Assembly: GCA_023053575.1 (NCBI GenBank)
Contig: JAKZAP010000018.1
Coordinates: forward strand, 3,534,001-3,598,000
DNA length: 64,000 nt
Direction: 5' to 3'
Source: Branchinecta lynchi
Lineage: Eukaryota; Arthropoda; Branchiopoda; Anostraca; Branchinectidae
In this document: positions 21,931 to 33,164 of the stretch, one piece after another
Position numbering within the stretch: position 1 is the first letter of the stretch
How the letters are laid out: every line of letters starts with the position of its first letter
Position numbers and translations under genes: made by a program
The notes under the pieces: model-generated
What the model was told of the DNA's origin: nothing
The model's input: only the letters and a program-made list of their open reading frames with translations
The model's database searches: none

Positions 21931-22557
21931 GTCAGCTTGGGCTCAAAGAATATTTAACTATTCAATTATTTTAAAGTTTAACTGAAAAGCCAACTTATTG
22001 TTGTATCATTTAACTAAATACACTGCATTTTTTGGATTGTGTTAAGGGAGTTTTTATTTTTCACTATTTGCTTTAGAACGACGTTTACAATATCTAAGTC
22101 GTCCTCACAAGACTCACAACGCAAATTTCTACTCTGACGCAGAAAGATTGTTTCACTGGTCAGTGATTAGCCGACGGAAAGTAGCAGACTGCGTGAACAC
22201 TTATTTTCGTAGATCGTTTTCGATTTAAATACAACACAGATGCAAGCGAATAGAGAAAAGCAAAATCGACGATTCGTGAACTAGGGGAGCAACAAAGTAA
22301 CACATTTTCGCCCGGTTTTCAAGCTTCTTCAAGTGAATAATTGGATTGTCCCAGCTAAGACCTTTTCAGTTATACTCTAAAATACTGGAAGTTGAAGAGT
22401 CGAAAAGTGCGGAGGTGTGCTTTAAAGTTGGATTCGGATTCGAATCCCTTCATGGTCGGATTCGCCCATCTGATCTGATCGATCCTCTACAAGCACCATA
22501 GGTGCATCTGCGTAGGCATAATAAAAATAAAATTAATGAAGTGTCACTTTCTTACAG

Positions 22558-22691
22558 GTAACTCGATGGGCCTACTGGTTGGAGCTGGAGTCCTAACACT
22601 GGTCGAAGTTCTTGAATGGCTTGGATGGTCTGTAATGAGAACAGCTGCAAAGTGCTTGAAAAGAAACGAAGTGGCTGTTAAGGACTCATAA
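22558..22691 (+). CDS. DEG/ENaC channel gene, last exon with TM2/pore and stop
   Basis: Begins after TTTCTTACAG and completes the split Gly codon. It encodes NSMGLLVGAGVLTLVEVLEW, the second membrane segment, then a short basic cytosolic tail ending EVAVKDS and TAA. The family consensus here is G-L-x-x-G-A-S-x-L-T-x-x-E. This gene has G-A-G where most relatives have the G-A-S selectivity-filter triplet. The downstream acidic residue is kept. The six exon types found total about 314 residues; the missing N-terminus would bring the protein to the usual 450-550. Confidence 0.95.
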
Positions 22692-23739
22692 GATAATCTT
22701 TTCTTATTTTCTAACGGAGCCATCGCTTCGAGTGTCGAAATGAAAGCCTCGTTGTCACATTAATTAAAGCGCTTGTTGAAACCAACTAAGTTATAATCCA
22801 AGTCCGTTTTTGCTGAATCAGTTTCGGACGATATTCTCCTTTCTGCTAACCGTTTCCGGTAGAATGGAGTCTGGTACTTCCATTTGGGACTTACTTTGCT
22901 CTGTTTAAATCCGACAAGGAGGCGCCACTCTCATTTCTTCGCAGGACTCGGCAGTAAGGACAAAGGGCTTGGTTATAAACGGGCAAACGAGACATGATGA
23001 GTAACGCTTGGTGTAAACAAGAGCTGAAACCTCATTTGGCAATCGTAAGAACAGTTAGCATGTTTGTCAGATACGGTTTGCAGTTGTCAAGGCTGCATCT
23101 CTCTCCCGATACTCATTTCATCAGAAAATCGGCTAGATCTACTAAATCTGAAATGGTTATTCCACTCACTGATAACTGTGTCTCCCACAAGGATGATCGG
23201 ATCGGGGGAGGGACTATTTTTAAGCCAATCTGGTAGAGTCCCTAACATGCCTGCCAAGTTTCATTCACGTCCGATCAACCGTTCTAAAGTTATGCATGTC
23301 ACTAGAACCTGGATTCCCCATCCCTCCACTTCCCCCAACATAACCGTATCGGGGAAGGAACTACTTTCAAGTCGAGCTGGTAGAGTACTTTAATATGCAC
23401 ATCTGGAAGTACCGGAACTCGTGATCACCGCGGAAATCCAAGAAACCCCCTCCGACACCCTGCACTGCGGCACGATCTGGTCCTATTTTGTCAATAAAGT
23501 ATCTAGGGTTAATGCTCGTTCTTCCCTTCAAGTTCCATCCCAATACCTCGACCCTAAGCGTTTCACAAGATATACGGTCCCCCCTCTACCCCCCACCCGC
23601 AGTTATGGGATTCGGGCCAGATTTGAAACTGAAAATATGAGACACTTGTTCTTCACACTTGTCAAGTTTCATGCACGTCCGATTACCCGTTCCAAAGTTA
23701 TGTATATAAGGTTTGAAGCCAAGCTGACCATTCATTACG

Positions 23740-24443
23740 AAAGAAATAGAAAACCGTGATTTTCGGTTTTTTTTTTCTTGATCAGCTAATTATCCCTCTA
23801 GGATGATGTGCGATGGATAAATATAAATTCAGATATTTCGGTTGCACTTCCGGCAAACCGTCCTCAGCGAAAAACAAAACAAAACTAAATCATAAAATCC
23901 ACCACAATCACAACAGGAGAACGATGCGGAACCAACAGACAATAAGACGAGATGTAACTAAAAGCCAGAAGAAAACGGTGGGGATGCAGATAAAAATAAA
24001 ATAACGAAAGATAAAATGTGCGTGTTAATAATGTATATGTACAAATCTGTGATTATTTACAATTCTGAGCTCTGTTTATATTTACAATTTACCATCCCGT
24101 AAATATAAACAGAGCTCAGAATTGTAAATAATCACAGATTTGTACATATACATTTTTAACACGCACATTTTATCTTTCGTTATTTTATTTTTATCTGCAT
24201 CCCCACCGTTTTCTTCTGGCTTTTAGTTACATCTCGTCTTATTGTCTGTTGGTTCCGCATCGTTCTCCTGTTGTGATTGTGTTGGATTTTATGATTTAGT
24301 TTTGTTTTGTTTTTCGCTGAGGACGGTTTGCCGGAAGTGCAACCGAAATATCCGAATTTATATTTATCCCTCGCACATCATCCTAGAGGGATAATTAGCT
24401 GATCAAGAAAAAACCCCGAAAATCACGGTTTTCTATTTCTTTC
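23740..24443. mobile_element. 704-bp near-perfect palindrome (foldback element)
   Basis: Arms 23740-24084 and 24098-24443 are reverse complements with few mismatches, separated by a 13-bp loop. Near the outer ends lies GATCAGCTAATTATCCCTCTAGG, a terminal motif shared with the small element at 30272-30385. TCCAAAGTTATGTAT flanks both sides (23691-23705 and 24442-24456), a possible 15-bp target duplication, though related words recur in the host array. No protein is encoded. Confidence 0.9.
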
Positions 24444-25196
24444 CAAAGTTATGTATGTTTCTAGTTCCCGGATTCCCCATCCCTCCACTCCCCCCGCGAT
24501 GGCTGGATAGGGGAAGTGATTATTTCCAAGTTAATCTGATCGGTTCCCTCACATGCCTTCCAAGTTTTATTGTCCTAGCTTATGTGTAAGCCTTTTAGGA
24601 GATTTCCGGTGCCCCCCCCCCCCACAGGTATCGAATCTGGTACGGATTTGAAACTGAGTATCCCAAACACTTGTTCTTGACACATGTCAAGTTTCGTGCG
24701 TGTCCGATTACCCTTTCAGAAAAGTTATGCATGTTAGTAGTTTCCGGACCGGATCTGGAAAGTGATTATTTCCAAGTTAATCTGATCGGTTCCCTCACAT
24801 GCCTTCCAAGTTTTATTGTCCTAGCTTATGTGTAAGCCTTTTAGGAGATTTCCGGTGCCCCCCCCCCACAGGTATCGAATCTGGTCAGGATTTGAAACTG
24901 AATATCCTAAACACTTGTTCTTGACACATGTCAAGTTTCGTGCATGTCCGATTACCCTTTCAAAAAAGTTATGCATGTTAGTAGTTTCCGGACAGTATCT
25001 GGAAAGTGATTGTTTCCAAGTTAATCTCATCGGTTCCCTGATATGCCTGCCAAGTTTCGTTGTCCTAGCTTACGTGGAGGCATTTCACGGGATTTGTTTG
25101 GTTTAAGTTTAGTTCGAATTTAGCATTCGTTCTGACCACTTGGTCTTACTTTAATCTTTAAAGTGTATCTGTTCTGCATTCGGCTCGAAACACAAC

Positions 25197-25268
25197 CAAG
25201 CGTGGCGCTATTGGTAGAGCGCGAGTATTCCACCAAAGAGATCGTTGGATCGATACCACACTTGGACA
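25197..25268 (+). repeat. tRNA-like sequence, probably a pseudogene or SINE part
   Basis: CCAAGCG opposes CACTTGG with 6 of 7 pairs. The D arm (GCGC...GCGC with TTGGTAGA) and an A box are good, and GGATCGATACC resembles a B box. The anticodon stem does not pair well, so I do not call a functional tRNA. Confidence 0.45.
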
Positions 25269-25668
25269 TCGCTCTTTCACTCCCCTTTTGCTACCGTCGT
25301 TCCTAGTTTCCAGACTACCGGATCCGGGTAAAGTCGGATTATTTGTCAGTCAATCTGGTCGGGTCCCTTATACGCCTGCGAAGTTTCATCGTCCTAGCTT
25401 GTTTGGAAGTGCCCAAACTAGCAGAACCTGGACCGACCGCCCGACCGACCGACAGAAATTGCGATCGCTATATGGCACTTGGCCGGAAAACGGGAAAATA
25501 AACCAAGGCCTTTGAAGACGCAACTACTGTTATAAATGACGACCGAGTCAAGTTGATCCGCCGCTGATTCCCGGAATCTGATTGCCTGACGCGCGTTACG
25601 TTCAAACCAAGATGCAATCATAGCGCCGCTCACAACAGTTAGAAAAACCGCCTGGATGCACTTCTATA

Positions 25669-25963
25669 CAGGGTTGACACATGTTGCACGATAGTGTGAA
25701 TTGTCATTCTATTCTGTTTTTGTCAAAATCACTATATTCCAGATTACATCCACATGTGTAATTTTTGCAGCAGGGATTCCGACAATGTGAATATTTCACG
25801 CTTCTTCGTGAAAATAAAATTAAGATGCGTCGTTTTTGCAGAGACGATTCCGACCAAAACTGACCATTTCACGTTTGTTCGTGAAAATAAACTTTCACTA
25901 CCAGTTCACTTTCTGTTTTCGGCCAAAAGTCACTCTCTAAATGTTTTTGATGTGGCAACCCTG
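25669..25963. mobile_element. hAT-type MITE (CAGGGTTG ends), copy 1
   Basis: Ends CAGGGTTGACAC and GTGGCAACCCTG are inverted. The flanks CTTCTATA (25661-25668) and CTTCTCTA (25964-25971) look like an 8-bp target duplication with one change. The interior matches 61828-62126 in the opposite orientation. Confidence 0.8.
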
Positions 25964-25971
25964 CTTCTCTA

Positions 25972-26912
25972 CGAAACAAGCTGGCCATCATACGTTAGGG
26001 ATCCTACGTCAAGATGATCATAGGACACAATTCTTTTTCGAAAACTCACTCTGTTATGCGTAAAGAGCCTGTATTATCAATACGTTTCATGAAAAGGACA
26101 ATACACGATGCCAAATTTCCAAAATAAACATTTGTACCACATAGTTACGATTAAACCAGAATCAGCAACCCGTCACATGTAAGGAACCCCAGGGTTTGGT
26201 TCACACAGCGTCCCCAAAACACTGAGTCATGAAGAGCTGATTAAATCAGGAACAGGATATGGTTATAAACTTTAAGCACTGGGCTCATCCACATTTCCAC
26301 GTGCGATTCTGCGTGAACTGCAACCCCAGCCTAATGGCTCGATCACGATCAGACTTGACGAAACCAGGGGCGGTTTTAGCTGAATACGCTATCTTTCATC
26401 CAGATTAGTGGCACCGGACTGGATTTTCATCTGCTGACTATTCCGATGTCACGACGACAAACCGAAAATTCAGCAGATGGTTTTTCGGCTGTTTTACTAC
26501 TCCTCGTGGCAATATAACTTGTTTGCATAACATTTTCAAAACTAGAACAGATTACATTCCAACTGTTGTCTGTTGAAACTGCGAATCCTTGTGTTATCTG
26601 TTATAAAACTTCTTACCGTGTTAAGGCCTATATTTTTTAAGTTCCAAAACATCATCACTTAAGTATCTAAGAATATTTGACTTCAGCTTAAATATTAGAT
26701 TTCTCTTGCTTTTAACCGTGGATAAAGTAAATTACTCAAAGGAAATATTTCCAATAAAGAAAACAATACCGGAAAACGAAGATTAAATGCACGAAGCCAG
26801 AAATACGTTTTTTTCTTATTTTCAACTTCGGCTATATTCATCATCATATTGCCGTGCCTCGAGAATTCTGTAACGGGTTGCTGTTAGCAAAACTACACAA
26901 AACATACAAAAA
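25972..26912. other. Intergenic, no gene seen
   Basis: Between the repeats and the GTF3C6-like gene I see no exon. The only recognisable piece is a degenerate relative of the 19944-20268 elements at about 26520-26625. Confidence 0.5.
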
Positions 26913-27281
26913 TTACTTCTTTTCATCACTTTTCGCTTTAACAAACACTCTTTTCGCAACTAATTCCTTATTCACAATACGCTGAAATTCCAAAGTTGTC
27001 GACAGCGACACATCAAAGACCTCATCTACCACTCCTTCTTTATCCGTTTCCAGGAAAATGGCAGACGATCCTAAAGTTTCACGTAATTCACATTCATAAA
27101 ATCCTCCACCGATCTGAAGCACTGGGTTGTTTGTTTCAAACCCTGTCATTTTGACGTCAATGCCTTCCGTTTGCAAGACGCCATCTTTAACGAGGTCGCT
27201 GATTTTTAAAACGACAATTTCCTCGTCGTATTCATACTCGTCCGCTTTCGACCGCTTGTGCGGTTTGTCGCTAGTATCCAT
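26913..27281 (-). CDS. GTF3C6: General transcription factor 3C polypeptide 6-like (TFIIIC subunit)
   Basis: A single uninterrupted frame of 122 codons. I chose the ATG at 27281; an in-frame stop lies a few codons upstream of the seven extra codons that precede it. After a charged leader come EYDEEIVVLKISDLV, then GFETNNPVLQIGGGFYECEL and ETLGSSAIF. These match the tau55/TFC7-like beta-barrel of GTF3C6 (human: ERPILQVDS, EDTLGTCVIFEE). The protein belongs to TFIIIC, which binds internal promoters of tRNA and 5S genes to recruit RNA polymerase III. It is shorter than human GTF3C6 (213 residues) and lacks the acidic C-terminal tail. The lack of introns among intron-rich neighbours could mean a retrocopy, but the frame is intact. 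Confidence 0.85.
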   Translation of the reverse strand: MDTSDKPHKRSKADEYEYDEEIVVLKISDLVKDGVLQTEGIDVKMTGFETNNPVLQIGGGFYECELRETLGSSAIFLETDKEGVVDEVFDVSLSTTLEFQRIVNKELVAKRVFVKAKSDEKK

Positions 27282-28500
27282 CGCGACGTGAGTTTTGCAC
27301 ACGGCTCAATTCTTCAACAAGGGTCTGGCAGTATTTCTGGTACATAACACGAATTCCTGAAAGTAAAGTTTCAATTCAGATTTATCCACCAGAACAAAAT
27401 GCAAAGCAATGATAAAGTTGGTTTGCCATACAGCACTGGAACTTAACAAAGCAAAATGATAAAACCGTCGAAACTTTGTATGGCCACTTAGTGAAATATG
27501 GCACGAATTTAATCGCTCAGTTCGTAAAGTTTTTGCACAAATTTATTTACGGATACGGATTCTATTCCGGATTCGAATCCCCAGCATGAAACGGTGGATT
27601 TGGAATCGGATTCGTACCTAGCCATAGATTCGGATTCGAATCCTTTCATGATCGGATTCGCCCATCTCTACTAAGTATCCGCTATGGCATCTGGTTCACC
27701 GCAAACTGAGATTTATAGCTTCAGTCTGAAGAGAATCCTTGCCAAGAAGGGCTGAATAAACTTTAGCTGACTAGTCTAACGGATGATCGTAACACTTGTA
27801 TGTAATGATCCGCAAGTCACAACTCCCTCGGTATACGTCAGCACGGTAAAGAACCGCCTCCGCGCTACCATTTTATACCCACGTATACCCTCAAATAGTC
27901 TCTCTACCGCTGCACTAATCTGTTTGGCACAACCAAACATAATTCGCTATCAGCTTGGATGAAGGAATATTGTCATCTATACTTTAGTAACGTAATAAAT
28001 AAGCGCTATTATAACAGACATACTCGAGCACGTCTGTTTGGCACGTTCGTTTATTCTCATATGTTAGCCATTTTGAACAACGGTGTCATGGAAAGATAAG
28101 CCTATAATATCCGATCTAGTTTTATCGGTGCTCCAAATATTTACTATGGCTGAGTCATGGTGCAGAATTTACAGAATACGAAACTTTCGGTCAAAAACAC
28201 GTTACCAGACTAATATACGGAACGAATTTGTCGGTATGCTGCAGTAGCAGCGAAAGTTTGCGTTTGGCCGCGTTTTTCACAACGTTACGAGAAGAGCAGA
28301 CTCCGGCAAAAAACGGCATCACCCCTCCCCCCAACGTTGCCAAAAAACCTGGCGAAAACCACCCCGTTACCCCCCCCCCTCCCCTACACCCACCCACACA
28401 CTCAGTCACAATAAAATAAAATATATTTTTAGGAAAAGTATATGTAGAGGAGAGTGGCCAGCGAGCCGCCGTCACGAGTTTACATTAAACTCGCGTGTCT
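27282..28500. other. Intergenic upstream of the GTF3C6-like gene; repeats
   Basis: It holds a direct repeat of GGATTCGAATCC-like words at about 27555-27665 (also near 22430-22470). The CCAAGAAGGGC repeat lies at about 27735-27775. A C-run-rich element lies at about 28300-28400. No exon seen. Confidence 0.4.
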
Positions 28501-28529
28501 AGGAAAATCCTTAAAGGACCTGTCTTGCC

Positions 28530-28738
28530 TATAATCAAGGCTGTATCCTTGATTGGCTTAAAACAGGGGGGGTAGGGGGTTGACCCCCCTCCCCCCCAAA
28601 AAAAATAAACCCATTTATATAGGCTTTTCCCTCTAATCTATGTGTTTTTTTTTTACTTTTTTGTCCGACCAGCAGGCAAACCCCCCCCCCCCCGAAAGGC
28701 ATCTCCCCCAAACAAATTCCTGGATACGGGCCTGCCTG
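28530..28738. mobile_element. Short element with GGATACGGGCC end and G/C runs, copy 1
   Basis: The left part CAGGGGGGGTAGGGGGTTGACCCCC and the right part AAATTCCTGGATACGGGCCTG match in order the element at 58044-58227. Poly-C precedes the right end. Probably a MITE. Confidence 0.6.
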
Positions 28739-30271
28739 TAATACTAACTCAACCTACTTCCATAATCACTCCATATATTTCTAAACCCCAATTTCCTTCG
28801 GTACATACTAATCCCTCTAACAAAACCACGCTGATTTTCTCACTTGCCGTATTTTGCTACCTTCGATGTATATCACGCTGTCGACGGTTGTCGGCGAGAA
28901 GTTTTTACAATCAGAAAAACCGGTTATGTAAATTGTTGGAGAGAATCAGGGAGTCGGACAGCCAGTTTTTGTTTAAAAATAGACTGAAAAAAAAGAAAAA
29001 GAACTGATAAGGTTAAGACGAGAAATGTGTGTCATCGTTTGTAATAGGTGATTAAAAGTTGTGCACTCCAGCACAGGACACAGTTGTGCCCTTCTTGGGA
29101 GCGTTCTGTTTGTTGTTTTGTTTAAGGAATGTTTAAATTAAAATGAACTGAATTGAAGCTGAATTGAATTGTTTCCCTGTTTTCGCTATAAGTCAACGGG
29201 TCTCGGAAAAGGCTTAAAACAGCCAAAACCGTGGGTTATTTGTCGAAAGCACAGCCTAGTCGTAAAGTATTCAAATATTTTAAAATACTGCAAGTTGAAG
29301 AGGAAATAGTGAGAGGGGTCCTTTAAGTGCTTGTTTGCACTCGGGGGGCGGGGGCACATCGCCAGAGAAGACTCGAGAAGAGCGCCGTCCCCTAAATTCG
29401 TAAGACGTTATAGCACCGGTAGTCGTGGTTTGTTGCTGGAAGCAAGTTTCTAGGGACAAAATTAATTTTATATTTCTATTTTGATTAATATTTATTTTAG
29501 TAATGTAACGGTATGTTTTGTTAGTGCTAATTTATTGTCAGAACCCTAGATATACTTTATAAGGTCGTTGGTTCTAAATTACTGGACGCTAGCTTGTACA
29601 CCAGGACTGTTACGATAAACTTAACTTGCAATCATACATATATAAGTTTGATATTTATTCTTTGTAACAACGAGAAACCAACTATTAGCTGCGTCCAGCA
29701 ACGGTTTGTATAATGGATGATTCACTGAGTGATTAAGTGCCATACAATGTATTAAAGCTTATTCTGCTTGCTTATTCTTTCTTATTCTTATTCTGAATTT
29801 TATAATATACTTAGCTCCCATATGGAATTATAAGCTTCCAAAATCCTCTTTCACATACAAGGATGTGATAATCTTCTGCTTATTACTTCTTTTATTTGCT
29901 TAGTTTTCCCACTTTTTAACCAAAGCACGTTCAGTTTTAAATTTTTTGCGCCCAGCCGCAGCGTCGGGGAGCAGGAAGGCTGGATATAGTCGACAAGCGC
30001 TAACAAGATAGTCACTAGTCTTAGGTGGAAAGTAGAGGTATTTTCAAAACATTTTTTCTGGTTCACTTCATAGGGAAAAGATCATTTCTAGTAAGAGTTG
30101 TGCTTTAAGATATTTGGCCTCAAAGTACTCTGTTATTATGTCTGATCTCGTTGGTTTGACGTAGTTTTTCTTTGTTCTCTTTTTTTACACTTACTCCACC
30201 TTTGACATCTCCCTGTATTGGGCAAGCAACAAAACATTCATTCAATAAAGAAGAAACAAAACAAGCTTTTC
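28739..30271. other. Intergenic; L2-like tails and dispersed repeats
   Basis: No gene seen. A TTAAAACAGCC dispersed repeat lies at about 29195-29285. A retroposon-like end with ATTGGGCAAGCAAC and ATTCATTCAATAAAG lies at about 30165-30255, comparable with that at 3660-3740. Confidence 0.4.
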
Positions 30272-30385
30272 GGTTTTTTTGTAGATCAGTTAATTATCCC
30301 ACTAATGTGTAGTGCGAGGGATGAATATTCGAACTTGTCCCTCGCACAACATCTTAGAGGGATTTTTGGCTGATGTACAAAAACA
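30272..30385. mobile_element. Short foldback element related to the 24-kb palindrome
   Basis: The left arm GTAGATCAGTTAATTATCCC and right arm ending TTTGGCTGATGTAC are inverted, with TGCGAGGGA/TCCCTCGCA next to the centre. The terminal motif is that of 23740-24443. The satellite-bearing element at 30382 abuts its right end. Confidence 0.65.
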
Positions 30386-30999
30386 AGACCAAAGGTTTCG
30401 GTGGGATCCCAAAAATTTAATATTCGATCCAGACAATTGGGTCTTGTAGAGATCCAGTCTTGGCCAGACTCCTTGAGCACTCTACTAATAAAATTTCGAA
30501 ACAGATTAAGGCAAATGGTAATAATCTGAGAAGAGCAAGTTCAAATATGGATTCAGCGTGTGTTTACCCGAACAGCCTGCGTCATCTCGACTTTGAAGAA
30601 AGTTCCTGCCTTACGGTACTTCTGCCAAATTTCTGGTTTTGGCCGGATTCCGGGCGAATTACTTGTCTTTCAGAAAACTAAAGTTCAAAAACGGATTCAG
30701 CGTATCTCCTTGCCCCTCTGTTGAACCTCTAATGAACTTCAGATAAAACTTCAACTTTTAGCAAATTCCGATTTCACCCAGATTCGTGGCGAACTTTGTG
30801 TCCTGGTCGAAAAGGATTGTCATACATGAATTCAACATTTCTCCTTACCCGTAAATCGAACACATTATGAAATTCATATAAAACTTTTACTTTTAACAAA
30901 TTTTCCGGTTTGGGCCGGATTCCGGGCGATGCACGGACGGACGGACAGACAGACAACTTTTGTGAAGTCATAGGTATCCCTCCACTTATGTTTTGTCCC
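30382..30999 (-). mobile_element. Satellite-bearing element, copy 3 (short)
   Basis: Left end AACAAGACCAAAGGTTTCGG, right end TCCACTTATGTTTTGTCCC followed by AAAAA. About four degenerate monomers lie between. Opposite orientation to copies 1 and 2. The (GACG)n stretch lies near 30935-30950. Confidence 0.75.
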
Positions 31000-31450
31000 A
31001 AAAAGCGAAAATCTCGTTTTTTGATTCTTGTATTATTATTATTATTATTCATTTGAATCCTTCAAAACTGAAGAGTAATGTATAGAAAGAAACAACAACA
31101 TGTCAATCAAACTCATACACACTTACATACCAATAAACAGCTGACCCAGCTGACTGTTAAAAAAAAATATTAGCCTACCGAATCTACAATGAAATACAAG
31201 GGAAAAAAACAAACATCAAAATAAACAAATTAATCATGGCGCTTTTTTGTGAGAAAAGGAAAAAGCTTGTGATGAAAAAGAATGTTGTCCACCTTTTTCC
31301 GAAAGTTTTGGATTTCACTATCAAAGTTTCCAGAAGATTCTTGACTTTAAAATTGGAAATGGTCAGCAAACGTTCAAAATACTTGACAGACAAGTAGCCT
31401 AATGCCTCAACTCTTCCAACTTCAGTGCATCAGTAAGGAATAGAGGGCAC

Positions 31451-31615
31451 TCAAAGAAGATCAGCAAGCCATCCACTAGTACCGATGCTAGAAACCAGTT
31501 CTTCACAACTCGAGTGATCAACAACTGGAAATCCCTGTCCGAGGATACTATCAATGTAGAAACAGTAGATGCTTTCAAAGCTAAGTTGGACAAGGAATGG
31601 TCGTCAAAAGCCTAG
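31451..31615 (+). pseudogene. LINE ORF2 C-terminal fragment
   Basis: The frame reads ...NQFFTTRVINNWKSLSE, then VDAFKAKLDKEW and a TAG stop. This is the conserved C-terminus of CR1/L2/Jockey RT proteins (F-F-x-x-R-v-x-x-x-W-n-x-L-p ... F-K-x-x-L-D). Nothing upstream continues it as an RT, so it is a 5'-truncated copy. Confidence 0.75.
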
Positions 31616-31856
31616 AAGTATGAATGGGATGCAGTGCAGCACAGTCAGCAACCAGACATTAGCTGTCTACAAACCAATCAGAAAATCCAACCAAAAAATC
31701 ATCACACCACCAGCGACTCTACAGGAGCATTGGCAAATTTGTCGCTGGACAATGCGATTTAAGGTAATTGGCTTTAAACCTTATGTTCAATAAGGAGTCT
31801 CACATGGTTTCGAAATCTACACTTTTGTACCTTACCGGAAAAACAAAACAACTGAC

Positions 31857-32076
31857 CTGAGAGGACAGCAAGCCTCTGCTTGACGCTATATTGGCACTTC
31901 TGGGATCGGTTCTTTTTTGAGAATCTTTTTAAAACAAGGTGAAGATCCTGAATCTGCTCCTCCAACAGAAGCAAATGACGCCTGGCCTCCAAGTGCTTCC
32001 TCCGCCTCAGGACTATTTCATCGCTTTCTGGATTGGCGACTCCAAACTCAATATTTCCTCGGCCCTCTGTTTCCAT
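31857..32076 (-). CDS. Possible exon: coiled-coil protein, unidentified
   Basis: A 73-codon open stretch starting METEGRGNIEFGV and rich in Leu/Arg (RRRKHLEARRHLLLLEEQI, then LHLVLKRFSKK). It ends at a plausible GTCAGT donor after QRLAVLSG. An acceptor-like TTTTGTAG lies 7 bp upstream of the ATG, but that junction would put a stop in frame, so the ATG or a later acceptor must be used. No downstream exon was identified. The helix weakly recalls KANSL2/INO80D-type chromatin proteins; I would not name it. Confidence 0.3.
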
Positions 32077-32798
32077 TCAATGCTACAAAAGAATTAACTT
32101 TTCGTTAGCAACCTAAAGAAAATGAAAGATTGAAGTAGTTAAGTGCAGAGTAACACCATCCCCTCCAGGGGTAATATAACGAGAATACGAAGAACGAATG
32201 ATCAGTAGAAAACAAATAAAAAAAAGGAAATATAGGCAAACGGTAGTAGGACTGAAAAAAAAAAAAAAAAACATTTGGACTACAGGTGGTACCATGAATT
32301 ATTTGCACATTAAAGCTATAAGGCCATCATGCAACAAAAACAATACAAACACATTAACACATGCTTAACATCACTTTATGGACACTATATACACGACTTC
32401 CATCAAAGAGAAATCTTTCCTGTGTTTAAAATCTAACTTGATGAACTTCCCAATAATTCATCATATTTCTTTAAAATCTTTACTTCCCATCACTTCAATA
32501 ATCCATTTCTTATCCGTCCCCCCGACCCCAAAATCTCCCCCATTAGTCCCTGTAATTCTGTACAATTACAGAAAAGGTTGGCATACATCTTCATTCCCTT
32601 TCCTCTTTTTTACCCATATATTTTCTTCTTGCACCATACTTAACCTGACTTTAACCATGCCTTAAAATAAATTTCGCCCCCCCCCCCCTATCTCTTTCCC
32701 CACCAAACAACCTAAGAGACTCAAACTTACTGAACTCGCATAGCCAGGTCTGTATTTCATGGTCCTGGAGCATCATGGAGTGTCTGTTTTAAACACTC

Positions 32799-33164
32799 TT
32801 GCTAATTCCATCCTGTACCTTCCTACTCATTCCACAAATATGCTTAAGCCACTTTTATCTAAAAAATACACTTAATCTGGCGTGCCCATGTCTGATGGCC
32901 TGTTATGCATCAGTAGATGAACTTGACCTTGTTAAAAGGATTATATTGTGTGGCGAATGGGGCTACCCCATGACATCATTTGACCTGCGATGCTTCAGCA
33001 AATATCATCTAGACAGGATAGTTCATTCTTTGAACATATTCATATACAATTTTGCAGGAACAGAATGGGCAAAAATTTTCGTAAAATGTCATAAAGATGA
33101 GCTTTTTGCTAGAATGGCATATTATTACGTTCTATTACTCGAGTCTTACGACATGAATAGTTAG
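32799..33164 (+). pseudogene. CENP-B-like helix-turn-helix fragment of a pogo/Tigger-type transposase
   Basis: The frame contains CGEWGYPMTSFDLRCFSKYHLDR, then EWAKIFVKCHKDEL. This is the layout of the second helix-turn-helix in CENP-B/jerky/Tigger-like proteins (GfPlt-x-x-D-l-r ... YLdr ... W-x-x-x-F-x-x-R-H). The DDE nuclease domain that should follow is not visible. The start codon is uncertain; the conserved part is about 32895-33135. It could be an isolated transposon exon. Confidence 0.55.

Larger units (their letters stand above)
22980..25480 (-). repeat. GCCATAT-family array, minus orientation, interrupted by a palindrome
   Basis: Degenerate units repeat words such as AAGTTATGCATGTTAGTAG and TTCCAAGTTAATCTGATCGG. 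Three units of about 245 bp are clear (starts 24517, 24762, 25008). The right end reads TATATGGCACTTGGCCGG (25470-25487) after a (CCGA)n stretch, matching in reverse the start of the arrays at 43020 and 46470. A 700-bp palindrome is inserted at about 23706-24441. Confidence 0.65.

Noticed and set aside
31857..32076. Treating the coiled-coil frame as an exon of the CREBZF gene
   Set aside because: It lies beyond the CREBZF stop, the phase-0 junction would give an immediate stop, and the zipper already continues correctly into 39473.
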